Source: CAIPFQ01 sp035480615 | Lineage (GTDB): Bacteria; Chlamydiota; Chlamydiia; Chlamydiales; SM23-39 | DNA length: 5,724 bases | Assembly (NCBI GenBank): GCA_035480615.1 | Contig: DATIHO010000091.1 | Span: 1 to 5,724 of the forward strand | Direction: 5' to 3' | Part shown: positions 1 through 5,690 of the stretch, piece by piece | Layout of the letters: every line of letters starts with the position of its first letter | Numbering within the stretch: the stretch's first letter is position 1 | The notes under the pieces: generated by a model | Database searches by the model: none | What the model was told of the DNA's origin: nothing | What the model saw: the letters and a program-made list of their open reading frames with translations, nothing else | Made by a program: the position numbers and the translations under genes

Positions 1-93
1 GCATGAAAGCGCCGCAAATCGACGATCGTAAGTGGCATTGTATTGATTAATACTATGCCACTTACGATCGTCGATTTGCGGCAGTTTTCGCGC
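1..93. repeat. Long hairpin repeat with perfect 28-bp stem
   Basis: Bases 11-38 are exactly complementary to 55-82 (28 of 28). After a T/T mismatch (39, 54) the pairing resumes as gtatt (40-44) with aatac (49-53) around a 4-base gatt loop. The outer flanks 1-10 and 84-93 pair imperfectly with one bulged A at 83, so nearly the whole 93 bases fold into one rod. It starts at the window edge and may continue leftward. It shares its foot (6-22) and apex (40-53) with the repeat at the right edge. It lies 34 bases beyond the stop codon of the small minus-strand gene and could stop its transcription, but there is no T tract typical of a simple terminator and the stem is unusually long. A palindromic repeat is the better description. 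Confidence 0.9.
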
Positions 94-127
94 GGCTCCA
101 AATCAAAGTTATTTATGATATTTGGTA

Positions 128-331
128 TTAATCCCATCTTCTCGATCGGTTCTGCTTTTTCTGAATGAGCTTTTTGCGTTCCAGATGAAAATCGACATCA
201 GCATCTTGCAGCCAATCGGAGACGAGTTTGTAAAGCGCTTTTCCTTTTTCTATGACAAATTGTTCATTTCCGGTTGTCGCCATCCAGACATAGGCCCCAA
301 AAAAGAAGCATAACCAAAGAAATTTGCGCAT
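128..331 (-). CDS. Small putative signal-anchored protein, function unknown
   Basis: A 67-residue protein starting MRKFLW. A hydrophobic segment rich in Leu, Trp and Phe (residues about 4-16, LWLCFFFGAYVWM) follows a short basic N-terminus, as in a signal peptide or single membrane anchor. The rest is charged and probably helical (residues about 22-54, FVIEKGKALYKLVSDWLQDA and on), ending in a very basic tail (ERKKLIQKKQNRSRRWD). The ATG at 331 was chosen over an in-frame start at 382 because it places the hydrophobic stretch right at the N-terminus and frees the upstream region for the divergent gene. No clear Shine-Dalgarno sequence precedes it. The build resembles small conserved hypothetical proteins of chlamydiae, but I do not recognise a named family. 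It diverges from the polyketide synthase with 62 bases between the starts. It is short, and coding status is probable rather than certain. Confidence 0.55.
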   Translation of the reverse strand: MRKFLWLCFFFGAYVWMATTGNEQFVIEKGKALYKLVSDWLQDADVDFHLERKKLIQKKQNRSRRWD

Positions 332-333
332 GG

Positions 334-346
334 GTATACAGTATAC
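334..346. promoter_or_regulatory. GTATAC dyad in the divergent intergenic region
   Basis: The sequence gtatac-a-gtatac is a 13-base inverted repeat (each half is also its own complement). It sits 2 bases upstream of the small minus-strand gene's ATG and about 50 bases upstream of the polyketide synthase start, in the only space that can hold promoters for both. It could be an operator, or simply AT-rich -10-like sequence (TATACT occurs here on the minus strand). Assignment as a regulator site is an inference from symmetry and position. Confidence 0.25.
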
Positions 347-393
347 ATTTTTCAATTGCCATACAATTCGTAAGCGATACAAAATATACGCAA

Positions 394-1524
394 ATGCCTT
401 GTGTTTTTGATTTTCAACTTTCGCGCCCTCCTTTTGAAACTAAGCAGCAAAAAACATTTGATTGGCTCCTTGAAGCGCATTGCGTTGCCGAAAAGCCGCA
501 CCTGCAAAGCGATAGGGAGCAATCCGCTTTTCGAGAAGATTTGCGAAAACAGCTTTCCCATGTTGGATGTAAAGAAGAGCGCATCGCGAAAAGGGGCCAT
601 ATCCTTTCCGACTTCACACATCTGGAGTGGGATAGAATGGAGATCTACCGCCTTCAGGAATCATCCACAGGACAATCGCTTTCCGCCAGGATGAAATTTT
701 TTGATGCTTTTGTGGAAAATCTTTTCGATGCCTATTACCCCATCCATTCCGATCCTCCAGACGATCTGATCCACGTAAGTTGCACTGGATATCTCTCTCC
801 AAGTGGCGCTCAAAAACTGGTGGCAAAAAGAGACTGGGGCTCTATGACTACCGTAACTCATGCCTATCATATGGGCTGCTATGGGGCCTTTCCAGCAATG
901 AGGATGGGGATAGGGTTTTTACATAGCGGCAAACAAAAAATCGATATCGTCCACACGGAAATTTGTTCTTTGCATCTTAATCCTTCCCTACATGAAGCTC
1001 AGCATCTGGTGGCCCAGAGTCTTTTTTCCGATGGATTTATGAAATACAGTCTTGCGTCAGATGTCAAACAAACGCATTTCAAGCCGATTGCAGCGCATGA
1101 AGAGATCATTGCCAATACCGCAGACAGCATGACTTGGGATATATCCGATTGGGGCAATGCAATCTCTCTTTCCAAAAAAATCCCCATACTGATTGCCCGT
1201 GTATTGCCCGGCTATCTAAAAACGTTATGCGTTAAGGCGGGTCTTCCCGAATCGATTTTAACAATCGCCCATTTTGCCATCCATCCCGGGGGTCCGAAGA
1301 TTTTGGAACATATCCAACAATACCTCCGCTTAAGCGATTCTCAAATGACCTATAGTTTCGAAATCATGCACGCATACGGCAATATGTCATCGGCTACGCT
1401 TCCCCACATTTGGGACGCAATTTTAAAATGCGGATGTGCAAAACATCAAGATTTTCTCATCAGCCTCGCATTTGGACCCGGTCTTAGCATTTCAGGATCG
1501 ATTATGGAAAAAATATGCTATTAA
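394..1524 (+). CDS. Type III polyketide synthase (chalcone/stilbene synthase superfamily)
   Basis: A 376-residue homodimer-type condensing enzyme expected to extend an acyl-CoA starter with malonyl-CoA in the cytoplasm, giving pyrone or (after cyclisation) phenolic products. The catalytic triad is visible: Cys162 in HAYHMGCYGAFPAMRMG, His297 in HFAIHPGGPKILE, and Asn330 in HAYGNMSSAT. These positions match plant chalcone synthase (about 164, 303, 336). The family C-terminal signature appears as AFGPGLSISG. CTGYLSPSGAQ (residues about 130-140) is also typical of bacterial members. The ATG at 394 was chosen because it gives normal family length; the frame stays open upstream to 274, but that part overlaps the divergent gene and reads like non-coding sequence. 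There is no obvious Shine-Dalgarno. It overlaps the next gene by 10 bases, so the two are probably translated together. Starter, chain length and product cannot be deduced. KAS III is unlikely, given the Asn-containing HAYGNMSS block together with the GPGL ending. Confidence 0.93.
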   Translation: MPCVFDFQLSRPPFETKQQKTFDWLLEAHCVAEKPHLQSDREQSAFREDLRKQLSHVGCKEERIAKRGHILSDFTHLEWDRMEIYRLQESSTGQSLSARMKFFDAFVENLFDAYYPIHSDPPDDLIHVSCTGYLSPSGAQKLVAKRDWGSMTTVTHAYHMGCYGAFPAMRMGIGFLHSGKQKIDIVHTEICSLHLNPSLHEAQHLVAQSLFSDGFMKYSLASDVKQTHFKPIAAHEEIIANTADSMTWDISDWGNAISLSKKIPILIARVLPGYLKTLCVKAGLPESILTIAHFAIHPGGPKILEHIQQYLRLSDSQMTYSFEIMHAYGNMSSATLPHIWDAILKCGCAKHQDFLISLAFGPGLSISGSIMEKICY

Positions 1525-2033
1525 TCCTCGCCCCTTTCGTATTACAAGCCCTTGCAATAGGATTCGATGAAATCTGGTTTCATCTTCGCCGCGGCTTGCC
1601 TCTTTGGGAAAGGATCGGCCATCCAATCGATACTTTAACTGTTTTCATTTGCATGGGTTTCATCCTTTTCGTCCCCTATTCAAAAGCAGCCATCCCTTAT
1701 TACGCTTTTCTGGCGATTTTTTCGTGTCTCATGGTGACTAAAGACGAATTTATCCATAAACATGTTTGTCCTGTCAGTGAAAATTGGCTGCATGCCCTCC
1801 TTTTTCTCCTTCATCCCATTACCCTTGGCGCGGCAGGCCTCATTTGGCCGGCGGCTCAAGGAATCGATGCCGGTTTTTGGACCTCTTTCCTATCTCCATA
1901 TAAAAATGAGCTGCGCCTTTTCCTGATCTGTCAATTCACTGTAATGGGCCTATTTATGGTATATCAAACCATCTATTGGAATTTCATTTATATACCCAAA
2001 GTGATTCAAGAATCGGCCTTTAGGCGGGATTGA
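1515..2033 (+). CDS. Multi-pass membrane protein with His/acidic motifs, partner of the polyketide synthase
   Basis: A 172-residue protein with about five hydrophobic segments (roughly residues 2-16, 40-54, 58-74, 92-112 and 133-153). Between and at the ends of these lie conserved-looking polar motifs: DEIWFHLRRG (D18, E19, H23), ERIGHPIDT (H36, D39), KDEFIHKH (D76, E77, H80, H82) and ENWLHALLFLLHP (E89, H93, H100). Such His and carboxylate clusters at membrane boundaries are what a membrane metal-dependent oxygenase or hydroxylase would need, but the classical desaturase HxxxH and HxxHH boxes are absent, so this is only a hypothesis. The ATG lies inside the 3' end of the synthase gene (10-base overlap), which supports joint action on one product. 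The last 13 residues (IPKVIQESAFRRD) and the stop are encoded within the inverted repeat 1991-2072, so the native C-terminus may have been altered by repeat insertion. I do not recognise a named family. Confidence 0.75.
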   Translation: MLLILAPFVLQALAIGFDEIWFHLRRGLPLWERIGHPIDTLTVFICMGFILFVPYSKAAIPYYAFLAIFSCLMVTKDEFIHKHVCPVSENWLHALLFLLHPITLGAAGLIWPAAQGIDAGFWTSFLSPYKNELRLFLICQFTVMGLFMVYQTIYWNFIYIPKVIQESAFRRD

Positions 2034-2072
2034 AAGCTGCCGAAAATCGATTCTTGAATCATTTTGGGTATA
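1991..2072. repeat. Inverted repeat, copy A, overlapping a gene end
   Basis: Arms 1991-2015 and 2048-2072 are complementary at 24 of 25 positions (the exception is a G-T wobble). The 32-base loop contains a small second hairpin (gcctttaggc, 2016-2025). The left 69 bases (1991-2059) recur at 5624-5690 with 59 of 69 positions identical by hand alignment, including the small loop hairpin. The foot block (2033-2050) also resembles 6-22. The element spans the stop codon of the membrane-protein gene. It has no adjacent T tract, so it is better called a dispersed palindromic repeat than a terminator, though an RNA copy would still form a strong stem protecting or ending the upstream transcript. Confidence 0.85.
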
Positions 2073-2281
2073 AACACCCCGAGACGGGGGCCCGTTTACC
2101 TCGATTTCATGGGCATCTTTGTGATCTCATAGACTGTTTGGCCGAACGAGTCAAAATAATCTGAACCAGCCGCGGGACCCCGAATAATCGACTAATAAAA
2201 TCTTTTTTACTCAAGACTGAGGCCCGAAAAAGTCATTGCTCGTGAAATCGAGGTAAACGGGGCCCCGTTTCGGGGTGTTTA
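2071..2281. mobile_element. MITE-like element with 40-bp terminal inverted repeats
   Basis: Bases 2071-2110 are complementary to 2242-2281 at 37 of 40 positions. The 131-base centre has no convincing gene. The outermost bases read TA-AACACC at the left and GGTGTT-TA at the right, compatible with a non-autonomous element flanked by a TA target duplication, as produced by IS630/Tc1-mariner transposases. TA is self-complementary and could equally be part of the repeat. Each end is also palindromic within itself (for example aaacggggccccgttt at 2255-2270). An alternative is two inverted copies of a roughly 40-base repeat placed by chance around a short spacer. No transposase is present here. Confidence 0.5.
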
Positions 2282-2285
2282 CCTC
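2250..2285 (-). terminator. Hairpin after the pyrC-pyrD-glycosyltransferase operon
   Basis: gaggtaaac (2250-2258) pairs perfectly with gtttacctc (2277-2285), and inside this ccccg (2263-2267) can pair with cgggg (2271-2275) around a TTT loop. The hairpin begins 4 bases past the glycosyltransferase stop codon, so on the minus strand it is the first structure after the operon. A run of five T on the minus strand lies about 20 bases further on rather than directly after the stem, so it is an imperfect intrinsic terminator. It coincides with the right end of the MITE-like segment, which may have been co-opted. Confidence 0.45.
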
Positions 2286-2289
2286 AAGT

Positions 2290-3261
2290 TTATGAGCACT
2301 TGCTGGTAAACAGCCATCGAGGGCAATTGCCAAAACGGTTGATTGCATAATGCAATGCGCCGGCGAGACCGGCCTGATAGCGGAGCGCTTTTTGCCTGGA
2401 GGATCCATTTCGCGTGAAAAAATATTGCAGCTGTTTATAGCTATAGTGGCGAAGATGTTTCCAGAGTTCCGGAAAGATCATTTTGGAATAAAGTGTTTTT
2501 CTCTCTTGAAAAGAGCAGTTCTTTTCGATCCAAAGCAGCCGGCTTCTCCACCAAAAATAATGCATATGAGGCTTGCCTCCAATGAATGAGGCGGAGATTT
2601 TGTGCCAAATTTTGGCCTTGGGTGCCGTCCAAACTTCAAAACCCGCTCTTCTAGCCCGTGTGCAAAAGTCGGCCTCTTCCCAAAAAAGGAAAAAACGGGG
2701 ATCTAATAGGCCGATTGTCTCAGGCACCGATCGATGCATGAGCATGCATGCGCCGCATACATAGTCCACCTGCTGCATGGTTTCAAAAGAGATGCCGTCA
2801 TCGATTTGGTTTTGCGCGGAGGATTCGAATTCGCCAATCTTTGGGTTCCAAAAGCCGCCGAGATGGTCGATGGTGTTTTTTTCATCATAGCGATAAATTT
2901 TGCTCCCTAAAATTTTTGGTTTCGGGGGATTGGACGCCACGTGCATGAATTGCGTGAGAAAATCGGGTTGGACGATGGTATCGTTATTGAGAAGCAGAAT
3001 CCATTCCGCCCGCTTTGAAAGGGCCCATTCAATTCCCGGGTTATTGCCGCCGGCAAACCCGAGATTTTTCTTGTTTTCGATGATTGGGACATCGGGAAAA
3101 CGGGCGCGGATTGTTGCAATGGAGTCGTCCGTCGATCCATTGTCGACAACCACAGGCTGAAAACTGGAAAAAGTTACTTTTTGCAAAGATTCTAAACATT
3201 CCAAGGTATCTTTTTTTCCATTCCAGTTGAGAATGATGATGTAGATTTTAGTGAGGCGCAT
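2290..3261 (-). CDS. Family 2 glycosyltransferase (GT-A fold, rhamnosyltransferase-like)
   Basis: A 323-residue cytoplasmic or membrane-peripheral enzyme that would transfer a sugar from a nucleotide donor to a growing surface glycan. GT2 landmarks in order: IIILNWNGKKDT (residues 8-19, N-terminal strand), VVVDNGSTDDS (37-47, nucleotide binding), NLGFAGGNN (66-74), and LLLNNDT (89-95), where NND takes the place of the metal-binding DxD. Later come VDYVCGACMLMHR and FFLFWEEADFCTRARRAGF (roughly 165-210), the acceptor-side acidic motif typical of the WcaE/RfbF-like subgroup. No transmembrane helix is evident. The ATG at 3261 was chosen because it starts just before the first strand; it overlaps the end of pyrD by 14 bases, so translation is probably coupled. 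No Shine-Dalgarno is visible. Donor and acceptor (lipopolysaccharide, glycoprotein or other) cannot be told; UDP- or dTDP-sugar use would connect it loosely to pyrimidine supply. Confidence 0.92.
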   Translation of the reverse strand: MRLTKIYIIILNWNGKKDTLECLESLQKVTFSSFQPVVVDNGSTDDSIATIRARFPDVPIIENKKNLGFAGGNNPGIEWALSKRAEWILLLNNDTIVQPDFLTQFMHVASNPPKPKILGSKIYRYDEKNTIDHLGGFWNPKIGEFESSAQNQIDDGISFETMQQVDYVCGACMLMHRSVPETIGLLDPRFFLFWEEADFCTRARRAGFEVWTAPKAKIWHKISASFIGGKPHMHYFWWRSRLLWIEKNCSFQERKTLYSKMIFPELWKHLRHYSYKQLQYFFTRNGSSRQKALRYQAGLAGALHYAINRFGNCPRWLFTSKCS

Positions 3262-4267
3262 AGGATGTTTTGAATTGGATGGCCAAAAATGGATTCCACA
3301 TCATTCCGGACGCACTCATTGCAATGGAAGCTCCGGCATCCAACATTTCGTTAAAATGTTCCGGTAATACGATGCCGCCGCAACCAAGCAGGGCAAGGTC
3401 GAGCTTCTCCGATTGCTTGATCAGGGCAGCGTCTTTCATGAACTGAAGGGCGTCTTGTCGAATCGCAGATCCGCAAATACCACTTGTTTTCCTATTTTCG
3501 CTGAGAGGGGGCGCCACTTCCATGCTAACGGAATTGAGGCCGGCGATCCCGGCGCAGCCTGCCCGCTCAGCTGATATAAAAACCTGACGCATTTGCTCCC
3601 GATTCAAAAAAGACCCGACTTTTATGAGGAGAGGGATGGGATGGACCCTGTTTCGAATGGCTTGCACATATTCAAAAACCGCATCGGGATTCATGTAAAG
3701 CGATCCTTCCGCTTTCTCCACATTTGGACAGGAAAAATTTGCCTCGATGATTTTTGCCCCTGCGGATTTTGCCAATTGCGCGGTTTGAATAAAGTCGTCT
3801 AAAAAATTCTTCCCGCGATTTGGCGTTCCCACAACAGAAACAATCATGATCTGTCCTTGTTTCAATGAACGATTGCCCAACTCAATATCTTTCATGAGAA
3901 ATTCAGGAGGCATCGAAGGCATCCCGAAAGAGTTGGTGATCGATAGGGAATCGAGGCCGGCAAACTCTTTTCTCATTGCCTTTGTTGCGGAGACCCTGTC
4001 AATATAGACAATATTGGGAAGAGGATGTCCTGGATGGGCGCAAGAACGGATGGTTTTATAAGTTAAGACATCGAAGCCGAGCTTTGCGGCCAAAGCCACC
4101 CATTTCGCATTGAGAAGCGGTCCTGCCGGAACGCCGAGAGGAGAGTTGAGTTCAAATCCTAAAAAGCTGATCTTATCCGGCCAGGAGGCAGCCTTTGGAA
4201 TCTCTTCTGAAAAGAAGGGGCCCTCCATTGCGTTTTCCAGATAACTTTTGTGAATATCATAGATCAT
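3248..4267 (-). CDS. pyrD: Dihydroorotate dehydrogenase, class-1-like
   Basis: A 339-residue FMN-dependent TIM-barrel enzyme oxidising dihydroorotate to orotate, the fourth step of UMP synthesis. Visible blocks: SPLGVPAGPLLN (42-53), LTYKTI with the FMN/substrate Lys71, ITNSFGMPS (110-118), EANFSCPNV with Cys180 as the expected catalytic base, PLLIKVGSF, SGICGSAIRQDAL and the phosphate-binding LLGCGGI near the end. Cys instead of Ser in this loop marks class 1; no N-terminal quinone-binding helix of class 2 is seen. No pyrK is next to it, so the electron acceptor (fumarate as in 1A, NAD as in 1B, or other) is open. Several blocks depart from textbook class 1 sequences (NSFGMPS, LNSVSMEV), and there is an N-terminal lead of about 30 residues. 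Its ATG directly follows the pyrC stop with no gap (TGAATG), and its end overlaps the glycosyltransferase gene. Confidence 0.92.
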   Translation of the reverse strand: MIYDIHKSYLENAMEGPFFSEEIPKAASWPDKISFLGFELNSPLGVPAGPLLNAKWVALAAKLGFDVLTYKTIRSCAHPGHPLPNIVYIDRVSATKAMRKEFAGLDSLSITNSFGMPSMPPEFLMKDIELGNRSLKQGQIMIVSVVGTPNRGKNFLDDFIQTAQLAKSAGAKIIEANFSCPNVEKAEGSLYMNPDAVFEYVQAIRNRVHPIPLLIKVGSFLNREQMRQVFISAERAGCAGIAGLNSVSMEVAPPLSENRKTSGICGSAIRQDALQFMKDAALIKQSEKLDLALLGCGGIVLPEHFNEMLDAGASIAMSASGMMWNPFLAIQFKTSYAPH

Positions 4268-5491
4268 TCAAAATGTCTCGAGATCGAAAAGGGTTCCAGC
4301 CAAAACAGTATAGCGGGGCCATCCTTGCAGAACTTTTCCGGCATACGGGGACCATTTCGCTTTTGTTTTTAAAGAAGAATTATCGACTGTTTTCTTTTGA
4401 TTCAAGTCCACAAGCACTACATCGTCATTGAGTGGAAGGTCAAAAATTTCTTGGGGACGGGTATGAGTTAGAGAGACGATTTGTTCCAGGGAGAGCTGTT
4501 TTTCATGGTATGCGTTTAAAAGGAGGGAAAAATAGAGCTCGATGGAGGGAAATCCTGAAGGCGCGGATCCGAAGGGACGGCTTTTTTCTTCGAGCGTATG
4601 CGGAGCATGGTCGGTGCCGATCGTATCAATGGTCTCATCGTGAATGGCCGTCCAAAGCGCTCTGCAATCCTCGTCAGCCCTGAGAGGGGGATTGACTAAA
4701 GCTCTTGTTCCTAACAGGTCATAAGAGCTCGTGGTCAAAAAGAGGTGGTGCGGCGATGCTTCCGCATAAACGGAGAGGCCCTCTTTTTTAGCGGAGCGGA
4801 TGAGATCGAGTTCTTTTTGGGAGCTTACATGAACGATGTAGAGTCTTACGCGATGTTTTTTTGCCAATTCGATCGCCAAATCAACGGATGCGGCAGCGAC
4901 GTCGGAGTTTCGGATGAGAGAATGTACGGAAGGATGTTGATGGGTTTTGTGTGTTTCTCGATGCAGTTGGATCAGCCGCTCATCTTCCGCATGGACTGCA
5001 ACCAAAAGATCGCAATCGGCCGCAATGCGAAAAGCCTCTTCCAGCGCAGCTCTATCCGACATCAATAGCGATCCTGTCGATGATCCCATGTAAATCTTCA
5101 ATCCGACAACTTTTTCTTTTACCTTGGGAATTTCCGAGAGGTGGTTCGCGTCTGCGCCAAAAAAAAGGCGGTAGCGCAAAGGGATTTTTACGTGGGCGAT
5201 TTGCGCTTCGATCTGTTTTTGCTTCGCAATGAGGTGGCTTAAGGTTGTACAGGGCGGATCATTGTTCGGCATATCGAATACAGTCGTAACGCCTCCGGCA
5301 ATGGCGGCTTTTGCGCCCGATTCCCAATCTTCCTTATGTTCGCCTCCGGGGACGCGGAAATGGACGTGAGGATCGATCAGCGCGGGAAAAAGCATGAGCT
5401 GTGAAGCGTCGATGACGGTATCCGTGTCGCTTGTGATAAAGTGATCGATGCGATGGCCGTCTGTAGTTTGTACTTTTCTGATTTCAATCAT
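4268..5491 (-). CDS. pyrC: Dihydroorotase, class I (binuclear zinc amidohydrolase)
   Basis: A 407-residue cytoplasmic enzyme interconverting carbamoyl-aspartate and dihydroorotate, the third step of UMP synthesis. The metal centre is complete: DPHVHFR (His42, His44, with Arg45 for substrate), GLKIYMGSSTG (Lys132, the expected carboxylated bridging lysine), VHAED (His167), YIVHVSS (His221) and IGTDHAPH (Asp294). MPNN (74-77) supplies the usual substrate Asn. The Lys-containing GLKIYMGSSTG is like Bacteroidetes-type enzymes and the CAD dihydroorotase domain. Allantoinases and hydantoinases share the fold, but linkage to pyrD settles the role. The ATG at 5491 was chosen over an upstream in-frame TTG at 5557 because MIEIRKV is a normal beginning for the family and the extra 22 residues look non-coding. 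It is the first gene of the operon, and no strong Shine-Dalgarno is seen. Confidence 0.95.
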   Translation of the reverse strand: MIEIRKVQTTDGHRIDHFITSDTDTVIDASQLMLFPALIDPHVHFRVPGGEHKEDWESGAKAAIAGGVTTVFDMPNNDPPCTTLSHLIAKQKQIEAQIAHVKIPLRYRLFFGADANHLSEIPKVKEKVVGLKIYMGSSTGSLLMSDRAALEEAFRIAADCDLLVAVHAEDERLIQLHRETHKTHQHPSVHSLIRNSDVAAASVDLAIELAKKHRVRLYIVHVSSQKELDLIRSAKKEGLSVYAEASPHHLFLTTSSYDLLGTRALVNPPLRADEDCRALWTAIHDETIDTIGTDHAPHTLEEKSRPFGSAPSGFPSIELYFSLLLNAYHEKQLSLEQIVSLTHTRPQEIFDLPLNDDVVLVDLNQKKTVDNSSLKTKAKWSPYAGKVLQGWPRYTVLAGTLFDLETF

Positions 5492-5623
5492 AGGATCTGA
5501 TTGTAACTGAAACGACGTGTTTTGGTGTGCACATTTTTTCGGGAGAAGACCCATCAATGAGATAGATTGTGAAGAATCTTTGCCACGGTTTTGATGGTAA
5601 GATTTTTCCTTCGCAATCCTCTA

Positions 5624-5690
5624 TATACCCGAAGTGATTCAAAAGTTGGCCTTTGGGCGGGTTCAAAGCGCCGAAAATCGATTCTTGAAC
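5624..5690. repeat. Dispersed repeat, copy B
   Basis: This 67-base stretch matches 1991-2059 in the same orientation, with 59 of 69 aligned positions identical and two single-base gaps. The shared order is tataccc, gaagtgattcaa, the small gcctttNggc hairpin, gcggg, and the foot block aaagcgccgaaaatcga (5665-5681), then ttcttgaa. Unlike copy A, the right arm that would complete the 25-bp palindrome (attttgggtata) is missing; the sequence instead enters the hairpin at 5688-5724. It lies upstream of pyrC, about 130 bases from its start, in a stretch with no gene. Confidence 0.85.

Noticed and set aside
356..383. Promoter for the polyketide synthase (TTGCCA, 16 bases, TACAAA)
   Set aside because: The match to consensus is weak and it would leave an almost leaderless mRNA, so I do not annotate it.
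274..393. Forty-codon upstream extension of the polyketide synthase reading frame
   Set aside because: It overlaps the divergent small gene and the only promoter space, has no family similarity, and the ATG at 394 gives normal triad spacing.
2132..2152. Small hairpin GACT-GTT/AAC-AGTC in the centre of the MITE-like segment
   Set aside because: It is short, has a bulge, and no T run follows, so it is not distinguishable from chance.
4745..5068. Plus-strand open frame of 107 codons opposite pyrC
   Set aside because: It is the antisense shadow of a well-supported gene, with Cys- and Phe-rich, non-protein-like composition.
5492..5557. Longer dihydroorotase starting at TTG 5557
   Set aside because: The added 22 residues do not resemble the family and the start is non-ATG; MIEIRKV at 5491 is a typical beginning.
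5484..5666. Sixty-codon minus-strand open frame upstream of pyrC
   Set aside because: It starts inside repeat copy B, ends inside pyrC, and shows no protein-like features.
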